Below, in pieces: positions 8,034-19,538 of a stretch of 64,000 nucleotides of DNA. A model generated the notes under the pieces. The model worked only from the letters and a program-made list of their open reading frames with translations. It was not told the origin of the DNA and ran no database searches. The DNA lies in the NCBI RefSeq assembly GCF_001514145.1, contig NZ_KQ948678.1, positions 1-64,000 on the forward strand. Reading direction: 5' to 3'. The position numbers and the translations under genes were made by a program. Every line of letters starts with the position of its first letter. The first letter of the stretch is position 1. This DNA is from Streptomyces canus (GTDB lineage Bacteria; Actinomycetota; Actinomycetes; Streptomycetales; Streptomycetaceae).

Positions 8034-8693
8034 GTGAGAAGCAGCGGCGACGGTACGGCTGGGGGTGCCCCCGGACGGAGTCTCGGGGCAGGCGGCCCGT
8101 ACCCGCTTCACGGCAGCCCGTTTCAGGGCAGCGCGGCCGATCACGCTCCGCAGCGACCGGCGGCCGTGCCGAGCAGCGGAGGGGCGACGTCCATGGCGTC
8201 CGAGCAGATCGGCTATCGCGGCCCTACGGCGTGCGCGGCGGCAGGCATCACCTACCGGCAACTCGACTACTGGGCGCGCACCGGCCTCGTCGAGCCGAGC
8301 GTGCGGCCCGCCCACGGGTCGGGGACGCAGCGGCTCTACAGCTTCAGGGACGTCGTCGTCCTGAAGATCGTCAAGCGGTTCCTCGACACCGGTGTGTCGC
8401 TGCAGAACATCCGCACCACGGTCCAGCACCTGCGTGAGCGGGGATTCCAGGACCTGGAGCGGATGACGCTCATGAGCGACGGCGCCACGGTCTACGAGTG
8501 CACCTCGCCCGATGAGGTCCACGCGCTGCTCCAGGGCGGCCAGGGCATCTTCGGGATCGCCGTGGGTGTCGTGTGGCGGGACGTCGAGAGCGCCCTTTCA
8601 CAGCTGCACGGGGAGCGCATCGACACCGGGGAGACACTCGTCGGGCACAACCCCGCGGACGAGCTGGCGCGGCGGCGCAACCGGGCGGTCTGA
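8034..8693 (+). CDS. MerR-family regulator, Rv1830-like
   Basis: A 219 aa MerR-type regulator. A low-complexity Gly/Pro/Ser stretch (1-50) precedes the DNA-binding domain at about 55-130 (YRGPTACAAAGITYRQLDYW, TGLVEPSVRPAHG, then the FRDVVVLKIVKRFLDTGVSL helix). A C-terminal dimerisation and effector-like part follows. The GTG at 8034 has CGGAGGT five bases upstream; the longer frame back to 7956 would start inside the operator palindrome and is rejected. It follows the bifunctional nuclease gene as in mycobacteria. Target genes are unknown; the palindrome in its own promoter suggests self-control. Confidence 0.87.
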   Translation: MRSSGDGTAGGAPGRSLGAGGPYPLHGSPFQGSAADHAPQRPAAVPSSGGATSMASEQIGYRGPTACAAAGITYRQLDYWARTGLVEPSVRPAHGSGTQRLYSFRDVVVLKIVKRFLDTGVSLQNIRTTVQHLRERGFQDLERMTLMSDGATVYECTSPDEVHALLQGGQGIFGIAVGVVWRDVESALSQLHGERIDTGETLVGHNPADELARRRNRAV

Positions 8694-8751
8694 AGCCTGC
8701 CCCGCTCGCTCGGGCGGAGCATTGTCAGTGGCGTAGGGCAGCATCGGACAT

Positions 8752-10179
8752 GTGAGAAAAGCGCCCACGATCCTGCATCTCGACATGGATGCCTTCTACG
8801 CCTCGGCGGAGCAGGCGTCCAAGCCGAGTCTGCGCGGGAAGGCTGTCGTCGTGGGCGGGCTGGGGCCGCGGGGTGTGGTGGCCACCGCCTCCTACGAGGC
8901 CCGGGTGTTCGGGGTGCACTCGGCGATGCCCATGGGCCAGGCGAGGCGGCTCGCGCCGAATGCCGCGTATCTGGTGCCGCGCTTCGGTTTCTACAAGGCG
9001 ATCAGCGAGCAGGTGATGCGGCTGCTGCGGGAGCTGTCGCCGCTGGTGGAGCCGCTGAGCCTGGACGAGGCGTTCGTGGATCTGGAGGCCGGGGGAACGG
9101 CCTGGGACGAGGCGTCGGCGCGGCTGGCCGGGGCGAAGCTGCGGGCCGACATACGGGCCGTCACGGGGCTCACGGGGTCGGTGGGGCTGGCCGCGTCCAA
9201 GATGCTCGCGAAGATCGGCTCCGAACAGGCCAAGCCGGACGGGCTGGTGGTGATCGAGCCGGGGACCGAGCGGGCGCTTCTCGGGCCGATGTCGGTGCGG
9301 ATCCTGCCGGGTGTGGGGCCCGCGACCGGCGATCATCTGAGGCGTGCCGGGATCCATACGGTCGACGAGATCGTGGAGGCGGGCGAGGACGAGCTCGTAC
9401 GACTGCTCGGCAAGGCCCATGGGCACGGGCTGTACGCCATGGCGCTGGCGTACGACGAGCGGCCCGTGGTGGCTGAGCGGGAGACCAAGTCCGTGTCGGT
9501 CGAGGACACGTACGACGTGGACATCCATGACCGCGTGCGGGTCAGCCTGGAGGTGCAGCGGCTGGCGGACCGCTGTGTGCGGAGGCTGCGGGGGGCCGGG
9601 CTGTCGGGGCGGACCATCGTGCTGAAGGTGCGGCGCTACGACTTCTCGACGTTGACGCGGTCCGAGACCTTGCGGGGACCCACCGATGACCCGGCGGTCG
9701 TGCGGGAGGCTGCCCTGCGGTTGCTGGAGGGCGTGGACTCCACGGGGGGTGTGCGGTTGCTGGGAGTGGGGGTGAGCGGACTCGCCGACTTCACTCAGGA
9801 GGATCTGTTCGCCCAGGCCGCGGGGGAGCGGGTGGAGTCGGCGGCCGAGGAGGAGGTCGACGAGGTGGCCGTTCCCGAGGTGACGGCGGCTGCTGAGCGG
9901 CGGTGGGTCGCCGGGCACGATGTGCGGCATGCCGAGTACGGGCACGGTTGGGTGCAGGGGAGCGGGCTGGGGCGGGTGACCGTGCGGTTCGAGACGCCGG
10001 ATTCGGAGCCGGGGCGGGTGCGGACGTTTCTTGTCGAGGATCCTGCGCTGGAGCCCGCTGAGCCGTTGCCCCTGACAGAGGAGGTGCCGGGCGCTCAGGC
10101 CTCCGCGTCCTCCGTGCCCGCCAGCTTGCCGAAGTCCCGGTCGGGGAACGGGGGCGGTGCGGCCACGTCGAGACCGTAG
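8752..10179 (+). CDS. dinB: DNA polymerase IV (Y-family)
   Basis: A 475 aa Y-family translesion polymerase. It opens with LHLDMDAFYASAEQ, whose Asp supplies a catalytic metal ligand, and has the catalytic SLDEAFVDL with Asp105-Glu106. A helix-hairpin-helix ILPGVGPATG (about 185-194) and a little-finger domain to about 350 follow. The roughly 120 residues beyond are an extension: an acidic linker (EEEVDEVAVPEV), a conserved block DVRHAEYGHGWVQGSGLGRVTVRFET and a Pro/Ser-rich tail. No beta-clamp QL(S/D)LF motif is clear in the tail. The last 85 bp overlap the PRC-barrel gene on the other strand. It acts in DNA damage tolerance. Confidence 0.93.
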   Translation: MRKAPTILHLDMDAFYASAEQASKPSLRGKAVVVGGLGPRGVVATASYEARVFGVHSAMPMGQARRLAPNAAYLVPRFGFYKAISEQVMRLLRELSPLVEPLSLDEAFVDLEAGGTAWDEASARLAGAKLRADIRAVTGLTGSVGLAASKMLAKIGSEQAKPDGLVVIEPGTERALLGPMSVRILPGVGPATGDHLRRAGIHTVDEIVEAGEDELVRLLGKAHGHGLYAMALAYDERPVVAERETKSVSVEDTYDVDIHDRVRVSLEVQRLADRCVRRLRGAGLSGRTIVLKVRRYDFSTLTRSETLRGPTDDPAVVREAALRLLEGVDSTGGVRLLGVGVSGLADFTQEDLFAQAAGERVESAAEEEVDEVAVPEVTAAAERRWVAGHDVRHAEYGHGWVQGSGLGRVTVRFETPDSEPGRVRTFLVEDPALEPAEPLPLTEEVPGAQASASSVPASLPKSRSGNGGGAATSRP

Positions 10180-10472
10180 TGGTGGTAGAGCTGGAGTTCC
10201 TGGTCGGGGGAGAGGTGGCGGCCCACGCCGAAGTCGGGGGCCTCTTTGATGAGGGCGCGGTCGAAGGGTACGTGCAGGGTGCCGTCGACCAGTTCGCTCG
10301 GGCCCAAGGGGACGAAGGCGTCCCGGGAGAAGAGGCCGGTGCGTATGGCAGCCCACTCCGGCACGCCGGTCGCGTCGTCGAGGTAGACCTCGTCGACGGT
10401 CCCGATCTTGGTGCCGTTGCGGTCGAACGCCTTGCGGCCGATCAGGTTGCGCGGATCGATGTCGGTCTGCAC
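10095..10472 (-). CDS. PRC-barrel domain protein
   Basis: A 125 aa protein whose residues about 5-80 form a PRC-barrel (LIGRKAFDRNGTKIGTVDEVYLDD, then PEWAAIRTGLFSRDAFVPL). The remainder is a short HLSPDQELQLYHHYGL segment and an acidic end. PRC barrels are protein-protein interaction modules; the target is unknown. The GTG at 10472 has TGGAGGG a few bases upstream. The gene is divergent from gcvP and its 3' end overlaps dinB by 85 bp. Confidence 0.85.
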   Translation of the reverse strand: MQTDIDPRNLIGRKAFDRNGTKIGTVDEVYLDDATGVPEWAAIRTGLFSRDAFVPLGPSELVDGTLHVPFDRALIKEAPDFGVGRHLSPDQELQLYHHYGLDVAAPPPFPDRDFGKLAGTEDAEA

Positions 10473-10599
10473 GGGCCCTCCACTTGGTCGCAACTCATCC
10501 GAAGCGGTCGTAAGCACTACGAAAGAGCACATCGGGGTGTGCGGCCACTCGAAGACCCGTGCGGTGAGCTCGCTGGTAGGCTTGCCAGCGGCTGCTGAC

Positions 10600-10802
10600 C
10601 CCGCGCGGGAGAGTCCTCCAGACAACATCGGAGGCGCCGAAGGAGCAAATCCTCCCCGGAATCTCTCAGGCTCACGTACCGCGCGGACGAGGTCACTCTG
10701 GAAAGCAGAGCGGGTATCGACAGCTTCCGCTCTCACCGACGGTGCAAGCCGGCGGCCTTCGGGCGGCCCGGTGAAGCTCTCAGGTTGAGATGACAGAGGG
10801 GG
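10600..10802 (+). ncRNA. Tandem glycine riboswitch upstream of gcvP
   Basis: Two glycine aptamers in series. The first (about 10600-10708) carries the conserved GGGAGAGTCC, GGCGCCGAAGGAGCAAA, CTCTCAGGC and CTCTGGAAA blocks. The second (about 10709-10802) carries ACGGTGCAAGCCG, GGTGAAGCTCTCAGGTTGA and GACAGAGGG. Cooperative or paired glycine sensing is known for this RNA class, and glycine riboswitches switch on gcv genes in S. griseus. Between the second aptamer and the gcvP ribosome site is a nine-bp hairpin (10811-10819 with 10826-10834) that may be part of the expression platform. Confidence 0.93.
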
Positions 10803-10867
10803 AGGCCGTCGGGGTACCCGCGCCGGGGTACCCCTCGCAGGTCGTGTCAGACCAGGAGGCCTCCGCA

Positions 10868-13753
<2,886 letters not shown>

Positions 13754-13765
13754 CCCGAGGTGATG

Positions 13766-13792
13766 AGGGCCCCGTTTCGGCGGGGCCCTTTT
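13766..13792 (+). terminator. Terminator of gcvP
   Basis: AGGGCCCCG and CGGGGCCCT form a nine-bp stem with a six-base loop, followed by TTT and a pyrimidine run. It lies between the gcvP stop and the convergent molbindin gene. Confidence 0.85.
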
Positions 13793-13795
13793 CCT

Positions 13796-14215
13796 TTACG
13801 CCGTGGCCAGTGACACCTCTGTCGACTTGATCAGGGCGACGACCGGGACACCGGCGACGAGGGCGAGGTCGGTCGCGGCGTCCGCGGTGATCGCGGAGGT
13901 GAGTACGCCTCCCTCGACAGCGATCTTGACGGTGGCCATGGCGGCTCCGGTGGCGACGGCGGTGACCGTGCCGGGGAGCTGGTTGCGGATGGACACGATC
14001 GGGACCGGGGCGGTGGCGAGGGAGACCTCCGTCGACTTCACCAGGGCGCGTACGGGCGAGCCCTGGGTGAGGCCGAGTTCGGCGACGGACTCGACGGTGA
14101 TCGCGGCTGTGAGGTCCTGGCCGCCGTCGAGGCGGATCCTGACGGTTGCCATGGCCTCGCCCGGGGTGACGGCGGTGACGGTGCCGGGGAGCTGGTTGCG
14201 GATGCTCAGGGTCAT
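13796..14215 (-). CDS. Tandem molbindin (two Mop/TOBE domains)
   Basis: A 139 aa protein made of two near-identical Mop repeats of about 70 residues. Each begins SIRNQLPGTVTAV and ends KSTEVSLATA. Such di-Mop proteins bind molybdate or tungstate oxyanions and act as cytoplasmic stores or sensors. No ABC transporter or DNA-binding domain is attached. The ATG at 14215 has TACGTT ending seven bases upstream and no ribosome site, so the mRNA is probably leaderless. A TTG at 14224 would add three residues. Confidence 0.85.
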   Translation of the reverse strand: MTLSIRNQLPGTVTAVTPGEAMATVRIRLDGGQDLTAAITVESVAELGLTQGSPVRALVKSTEVSLATAPVPIVSIRNQLPGTVTAVATGAAMATVKIAVEGGVLTSAITADAATDLALVAGVPVVALIKSTEVSLATA

Positions 14216-14306
14216 GGGCAGCAACGTAGGGCGTGTGGTGGGCCGTGGCGGGGATGTGTACGGTCGCGCCGTTTGGGCGGATCACGAGCCTCGGTGGGCG
14301 ACGGTG

Positions 14307-16259
14307 TCAGCCCGTGTGGACTCGGGGGCGGCGAGGGCGGTCCGGTTCTGCTTCTCGGAGGACCTCCCGGGTGACCGGGGCCACCTCGCCCTGGCCGAAG
14401 AGGAAGAAGCGGAGGAAGTTGGCGAAGGGGTTGCCCTCGGTCCACTCGAAGTAGATGTGGGGGGTGCAGCCGGTGGTGTCGCGGACGTGGAGGAGAAGGG
14501 CGGCGAGGGCGTTGGGGATGGAGGAGGACTCCAGGGTCAGTACGCGGTAGCGGTTGTGGAGGACCTCGCCCCGGACCGTCAGGCTCGCCTCGAATTCCGA
14601 GGGGTCCAGGACCGTGACCTCCACGAACACGAAGTCCTCGCCGGGGATGTCGTTGTCCTCGCGGATCTGCTCGATCTTGTCGCGGTACTCGGCCTTGTCG
14701 CGCTGGTCGGGCTCGTTGGCGATGAAGCGCATCTTGCGGCTGGCCATGTCCCGGATGAAACGTTCCGCCATGTCGTCGAGCGTCACGTCGGTCACGCGGA
14801 GTTCGAAGGCGCGGGCCAGGCGGGACAGGAGAGAGACCAGGATGATGCCGGCGATGAAGCAGGCGCCGATCTTCACGCCGTCGGGGCGTTCGATGACGTT
14901 GACGACGGTCGTGTAGAGGAACACGGCGGAGATGACGGCGAAGCCGACGGTCCAGTTGCGCTGCCCGGCCTTGCGGGCGGCGATGGTCACCGCGATCGCC
15001 GCCGAGCTGATCAGCACCAGCACGCCGGTGGCGTACGCGCCGCCCTGGGCGTCGACGTCGGCGTCGAAGATCCAGGTGACCAGGAAGGCGATCAGAGTGA
15101 AGACGACGACCATGGGGCGCACGGCGCGGGCCCAGTGCGGGGCCATGCCGTAGCGGGGCAGGTAGCGCGGCATCAGGTTGAGCAGGCCCGCCATCGCGGA
15201 GGCGCCGGCGAACCACAGGATGGCGATGGTCGAGACGTCGTAGACCGTGCCGAAGACGCCACCGAGGTAGTGGTGGGCGAGGTAGGCCAGGGCGCGGCCG
15301 TTGGCCGGGCCGCCCGACTCGAAGTCCTTCTCGGGGATGAGGAGGGTGGTGATGAAGCTGGTGGCGATCAGGAAGCAGCTCATCACGATGGCGGCGGTGG
15401 TGAGCAGCTTCTTGGTGTCGCGGATCCGGCCCTCGGGGTTCTCCTCGGTGTCGTCCGGGTCGCCCTTGACGTGTGGCATGACGGCGACGCCCGTCTCGAA
15501 GCCGGAGAGGCCGAGGGCGAGCTTGGGGAAGACGATCAGGGCCACGCCGATCATCACGAAGACGTTGCCGTGCTCGGCCGTCAGAGCGCTGGACCAGTCG
15601 GTGACGACATGGCCCGCGGTGATGATGTGCCACAGGCCGACGAGCACCACGACGACATTGAGGGCGAGGTAGATGCCCACCAGGGCGACGGCGACGCCGA
15701 TCGCCTCCAGGAAGCCCTTGAGGAACACCGCCCCGAGCAGGGCGACCAGGAAGAGGGTGATCAGCATCTTGTGGTCGTGCAGGGTGCTGGTCAGGTGCGG
15801 GTTCTCGATCAGATGGGTGGAGGCGTCGGCCGCGGACAGGGTGATGGTGATCAGGAAGTCGGTGGCGGCGAAGCCGAGCAGGGTGAGGACGAAGAGCTTG
15901 CCCTGCCAGAACGACAGCAGCCGTTCCAGCATGGAGATCGAGCCCTCGCCGCGGGGGCTCTCCTCGGCCACCCGGCGGTACACGGGCAGGGCGCCCGCGA
16001 GGGTGACGATCACGAGGACGATCGTCGCGATGGGGGAGAGCAGGCCGGCCGCGAGGGCGGCGATGCCGGGCTGGTAGCCGAGGGTGGAGAAGTAGTCGAC
16101 GCCGGTCAGGCACATGACCCGCCACCAGCGCTGGCCCTGGTGGGCGGGTTCCGGGGCGGCGTGGGGGCCCGTGTGGCCGCCGTCCCTGCCCATGTCGGAC
16201 AGACCCTCCAGCATCCAGGAGCGCAGGCGACTGGAAGGAGGGTGTTCGGTGGTGGCCAT
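14307..16259 (-). CDS. APC-family permease with cytoplasmic C-terminal domain
   Basis: A 650 aa transporter with about twelve transmembrane helices between residues 45 and 480, in an amino acid-polyamine-organocation fold. It starts GVDYFSTLGYQPGIAALAAG, where family members have the broken first helix. The last 150 residues are soluble and charged, starting FELRVTDVTLDDMAERFI. The substrate is not evident; potassium (KUP-like) or amino acid transport are both possible. The ATG at 16259 has AGGAG eight bases upstream. It stands alone, convergent with nothing close. Confidence 0.82.
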   Translation of the reverse strand: MATTEHPPSSRLRSWMLEGLSDMGRDGGHTGPHAAPEPAHQGQRWWRVMCLTGVDYFSTLGYQPGIAALAAGLLSPIATIVLVIVTLAGALPVYRRVAEESPRGEGSISMLERLLSFWQGKLFVLTLLGFAATDFLITITLSAADASTHLIENPHLTSTLHDHKMLITLFLVALLGAVFLKGFLEAIGVAVALVGIYLALNVVVVLVGLWHIITAGHVVTDWSSALTAEHGNVFVMIGVALIVFPKLALGLSGFETGVAVMPHVKGDPDDTEENPEGRIRDTKKLLTTAAIVMSCFLIATSFITTLLIPEKDFESGGPANGRALAYLAHHYLGGVFGTVYDVSTIAILWFAGASAMAGLLNLMPRYLPRYGMAPHWARAVRPMVVVFTLIAFLVTWIFDADVDAQGGAYATGVLVLISSAAIAVTIAARKAGQRNWTVGFAVISAVFLYTTVVNVIERPDGVKIGACFIAGIILVSLLSRLARAFELRVTDVTLDDMAERFIRDMASRKMRFIANEPDQRDKAEYRDKIEQIREDNDIPGEDFVFVEVTVLDPSEFEASLTVRGEVLHNRYRVLTLESSSIPNALAALLLHVRDTTGCTPHIYFEWTEGNPFANFLRFFLFGQGEVAPVTREVLREAEPDRPRRPRVHTG

Positions 16260-16337
16260 CGGGGGCGCTCCTGCGGTGCGGTTCAGCGGGGTTCCGGCCG
16301 CCCGGCTGACGGCGGGACCAGCGTAAGCGGAGAGTGA

Positions 16338-17115
16338 CGTCTTGGCCCACGGATGGAGGGTGCCAGGGCGTCAAGCTTCCGTTAAGACTCGCTCTGCGAA
16401 GGTCTGTGACGGGCGACGGTGCAGCTGTGGGGCTCTTACCTGGCCGGTGGGCCTGTGTGTGCGGGCGGGCGGGGGTGGACACGCAGCGTCATGGGGGGCG
16501 TAGCAGTTCAGGTGACAGGCCGTCTCCGTTGCCGTAAGGGGGCCGCCAAAGATTATCCTCGTACGGTCCTTCCGTAAGGTTCGCCCAATAGATCGAATGT
16601 TTCGGTGGAATGGAGGGACCGAAGCGCATACGGACGTAAGGCAGCCCGGTGATCGGCGGCTTCCACCCGGATCCCGGAATCTGCCAGTGGGCGGGGGTTG
16701 GAGGGGCGGCGGGCGGCAGCGTCCTCGGTCGGGCAGGGTGGCGCTGCGACAGGCTCCGTGAGGGCCCCGCACCGCGACGCCGAGATGCCGGGGAGAGGCG
16801 AGCGGGATCGCCCGGATCGGGCCGGTGCGGCAGTTCCTCGCGAGGCGTGCCCGTCGAGGAGGAGCCGCCCGCCCTGACCGTCAGATCGGCACCGGCCGTC
16901 TGCTGCCCTCAACGGGCCTGCAGCAGCCGTGCATTTGCGTCCCCGACCTGCTCGTCCTCGGCGCCGGCGGTGTCTCTTCAGCCGAGCGCGACGACCGCCG
17001 TCTCTCCCCGCAGGGGGTGGAGGGCTTCACCGGGCCGGGCGATCGGCATGGCGTCAGCGAGGGCGCCGTGGCCTTCGACTGGTTCGACTCCTCAACATTC
17101 CCTGTGCACAAGGGG
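16338..17115. other. Long intergenic region before the xylan operon
   Basis: I find no convincing gene in roughly 780 bp; the open frames here have no family likeness and are typical GC-rich chance frames. It contains CCGTAAGG at 16532-16539 and 16572-16579 and CGTAAGG at 16635-16641. A box resembling the xylan operator, CGAATGTTTCG, is at 16594-16604. Confidence 0.5.
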
Positions 17116-17145
17116 TTGCCACCGTTTGGCAGCTGTCTCTAGGGT
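17116..17145 (+). promoter_or_regulatory. Promoter of the sugar-transport/xylanase operon
   Basis: TTGCCA at 17116-17121 and TAGGGT at 17140-17145 are 18 bp apart, a strong match to a vegetative promoter. Transcription would start near 17152, about 85 bases before the binding-protein start codon. Confidence 0.75.
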
Positions 17146-17155
17146 GCGGCAGCAG

Positions 17156-17189
17156 CGAAGCTTTCTGGATCAACTCCGAAACTTTCGGA
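17156..17189. promoter_or_regulatory. Two operator boxes for a LacI-type xylan regulator
   Basis: A perfect 15 bp palindrome centred on 17182 contains CGAAACTTTCG (17177-17187). A degenerate copy, CGAAGCTTTCT, lies at 17156-17166. Their centres are 21 bp apart, two helical turns, and both lie just downstream of the predicted transcription start, where repressor binding would block transcription. The sequence fits the CGAA/TTCG operators described for streptomycete xylan-utilisation LacI regulators such as BxlR, from memory. Confidence 0.7.
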
Positions 17190-17237
17190 CCGCAGGACGG
17201 ACAAGGACGGCTCCGTCCCGTACCCAAGGAGCGCATC

Positions 17238-18533
17238 ATGGGCGACCCGGCACTGTCCCGCCGTGGCTTTCTGGCGGCATCCGCCGCGGCCGGTCTGGGC
17301 ATGACGACACTGACCGGCTGTGGCGGCGACTCGGACGGAGGATCGTCCGACGGGACGACCACGGTGGAGTGGTGGAACATCTCCACCACCGAGCCGGCGA
17401 AGAGTGTCTGGGCGGCCCTCGCCAAGAAGTTCGAGGCCGCGAACCCCAAGGTCAAGATAAAGATCGTCCAGCTGGAGAACGACGCCTACAAGTCGAAGAT
17501 GACGGCGCTGACCGCCTCCGGGAAGCTCCCCGACATCTTCCACACCTGGGGCGGCGGCGTCCTCAAGCAGCAGGTCGACGCGGGGCTCGTCGAGGACCTG
17601 ACCGACCGGACCAAGCCGTGGGCCGACGGTCTGCTGAAGGTCACCAAGGAGCCGTACATCCTCGACGACAAGGTCTACGGCATCCCGTTCGACATGGGCA
17701 TGATCGGGTTCTGGTACAACAAGGCGCTCTTCAAGCAGGCCGGCGTCAGCGAGCCGCCCACCACCTGGGGCGGGTTCCTGGAGGCCGTGAGCAAGCTGAA
17801 GTCCAAGAACATCACGCCCATCGCCCTCGCGGGCAAGGAGAAGTGGCCCGGCATGTACTACTGGGCGTACCTCGCGATGCGCACCGCCGGCATCGACGCC
17901 CTCCAAAAGGCCAGTGAGGACAAGGACTTCACCGCTGCCGGGTTCGTCCAGGCAGGCCGGCACCTCAAGGAACTCGTGGACCTCCAGCCCTTCCAGAAGG
18001 GGTTCCTCAACGCCGCCTACTCCACCCCCACCGGCCAGGCGGCCGCCGTCGGCAACGGCAAGGCGGCCATGGAACTCATGGGCCAGTGGGCGCCGGCCGT
18101 TCAGGCCGACTCCGGCAAGGGCCTCGGCAACGACCTGGGCTTCTTCCCCTTCCCTGCGGTCGAGGGCGGCAAGGGTGCCATCACCGAGGTGTTCGGCGGA
18201 GGCGGCGGACACGCCCTGCGCCGGGGTGCCCCGCAGGCGGCGGTCGACTTCCTGAAGTTCTTCGCCTCCGAGGCCACCGAGCTGGAACTGGTCAAGAAGA
18301 CCAGCATCCTTCCCGTGCTCCCGAACGCGGAGAAGGCCATGACCGACCCCAACCTCAAGCTCGTACAGGCGCAGTTGAAGGCCGCCACCGGCTTCCAGCT
18401 CTATCTCGACCAGGCGTACGCGCCCGCCGTGGGCCAGGAGGTCAACGACAGCGTGGCCGCGCTGATCGCCGGCTCCAAGTCCCCGGAACAGGTCGCCCAG
18501 TCGATCACGCAGACCGCGAAGGAAGAGCAGTAG
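17238..18533 (+). CDS. ABC transporter sugar-binding lipoprotein (xylo-oligosaccharide type)
   Basis: A 431 aa family 1 extracellular solute-binding protein. The N-terminus carries a twin-arginine signal, SRRGFLA (Arg8-Arg9), and a lipobox LTGC with Cys28, so it should be exported folded by Tat and lipid-anchored outside. The mature part has the usual two-lobed pattern (VEWWNISTTEPAKSVW, then LPDIFHTWGGGVLKQQVDAGLVEDL, then GIPFDMGMIGFWYNKALFKQAG). The ATG at 17238 is set by AAGGAG at 17226-17231. It is first in an operon with two permeases and a xylanase, so xylo-oligosaccharides are the likely ligand. No ATPase is encoded; streptomycetes share MsiK between such systems. Confidence 0.9.
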   Translation: MGDPALSRRGFLAASAAAGLGMTTLTGCGGDSDGGSSDGTTTVEWWNISTTEPAKSVWAALAKKFEAANPKVKIKIVQLENDAYKSKMTALTASGKLPDIFHTWGGGVLKQQVDAGLVEDLTDRTKPWADGLLKVTKEPYILDDKVYGIPFDMGMIGFWYNKALFKQAGVSEPPTTWGGFLEAVSKLKSKNITPIALAGKEKWPGMYYWAYLAMRTAGIDALQKASEDKDFTAAGFVQAGRHLKELVDLQPFQKGFLNAAYSTPTGQAAAVGNGKAAMELMGQWAPAVQADSGKGLGNDLGFFPFPAVEGGKGAITEVFGGGGGHALRRGAPQAAVDFLKFFASEATELELVKKTSILPVLPNAEKAMTDPNLKLVQAQLKAATGFQLYLDQAYAPAVGQEVNDSVAALIAGSKSPEQVAQSITQTAKEEQ

Positions 18534-18539
18534 CCCGCG

Positions 18540-19538
18540 ATGACCTCCACGTTCCTCGCAGACAAGCGGAGCGGTCCGGGCACCGATCTCCCGCCCCCGG
18601 AATCGGTCAGGGCCCGGGGGCGGGGCCGGCGGCGCGTCATGCACTGGCTGACCGCGGTCAGTTTCCAACTGCCCGCCCTGGTGCTGTTCATCGGCATGGT
18701 CCTGCTGCCGATGCTGTTCGCGCTGTACGCCGCCTTCTTCCGCTGGGGCGGCTTCGGCATGCCCTCCGACTACGTCGGCACGGACAACTTCACCCAGCTC
18801 TTCGACAACCCCGTTTTCCTGGGCGACCTGTGGCGCTGCCTCGTCCTGGTCGTGCTGTCCCTCGCGTTCCAACTGCCGTTCGCGCTCGCCATGGCGGTCC
18901 TGCTCAACCAGAAACTGCGCGGCAGAGCCGTCTACCGGATGCTGTTCTTCGCGCCCTACGTCCTGTCCGAGGCGATCACCGGCGTGCTGTTCAGCATGGT
19001 CTTCGCCCCGGACTCCGGACTCGCCGACCACATCTTCGGCGCGGTCGGCCTGGACGGCGTGGGCGGGCTGTGGTTCGCCGATCCCTCCTACGTCATGGCG
19101 ACGCTCTTCCTGGTCATGATGTGGAAGTACTTCGGCTTCCACATGATGCTCTACCTGGCCGGACTCCAGTCCATCCCACGGGAGTTGACCGAGGCGGCCC
19201 TCATCGACGGTGCCGGCGCCTGGCAGCGGTTCCGCAACGTCACCCTGCCGCTCCTCGCGCCCACCCTGCGGATCAGCATCTTCCTGTCCGTCATCGGTTC
19301 GATCCAGCTCTTCGACCTGGTGTGGGTGGTCACCCAGGGCGGCCCCGACCACCACTCCGAGACCATGGCCGTGACCATGTTCCAGTACGGCTTCAAGCGC
19401 TACCAGGTCGGCTACGCCAGCGCGATCAGCGTCGTCATGTTCGGCATCTGCCTCGTCTTCGCCCTCGCCTACCAGCGGTTCGTGCTCCGCCGCGACCTCG
19501 AAGGGGCCACCACGACGATGAGGGGGGACGGCAAGTGA
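18540..19538 (+). CDS. Sugar ABC transporter permease (MalF type)
   Basis: A 332 aa inner-membrane permease with a cytoplasmic N-terminal tail and six main transmembrane helices from about residue 40. The ATPase-contact EAA loop reads LTEAALIDGAGAWQRFRNVTLPLL at about 218-241. It starts six bases after the binding-protein stop and overlaps the next permease by GTGA, so translation of the two permeases is coupled. Together they form the channel of the xylo-oligosaccharide importer inferred from the adjacent xylanase. Confidence 0.92.
   Translation: MTSTFLADKRSGPGTDLPPPESVRARGRGRRRVMHWLTAVSFQLPALVLFIGMVLLPMLFALYAAFFRWGGFGMPSDYVGTDNFTQLFDNPVFLGDLWRCLVLVVLSLAFQLPFALAMAVLLNQKLRGRAVYRMLFFAPYVLSEAITGVLFSMVFAPDSGLADHIFGAVGLDGVGGLWFADPSYVMATLFLVMMWKYFGFHMMLYLAGLQSIPRELTEAALIDGAGAWQRFRNVTLPLLAPTLRISIFLSVIGSIQLFDLVWVVTQGGPDHHSETMAVTMFQYGFKRYQVGYASAISVVMFGICLVFALAYQRFVLRRDLEGATTTMRGDGK

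Noticed and set aside
13803..16337. An 844-codon open frame on the + strand opposite the molbindin and APC transporter genes
   Set aside because: It spans two well-supported - strand genes and encodes Gly/Glu/Val-rich noise; another shadow frame.
16553..17142. Two overlapping frames of 105-119 codons in the gap before the xylan operon
   Set aside because: Both are Arg/Ala/Pro-rich with no recognisable domain or ribosome site; the + strand one runs through the promoter.
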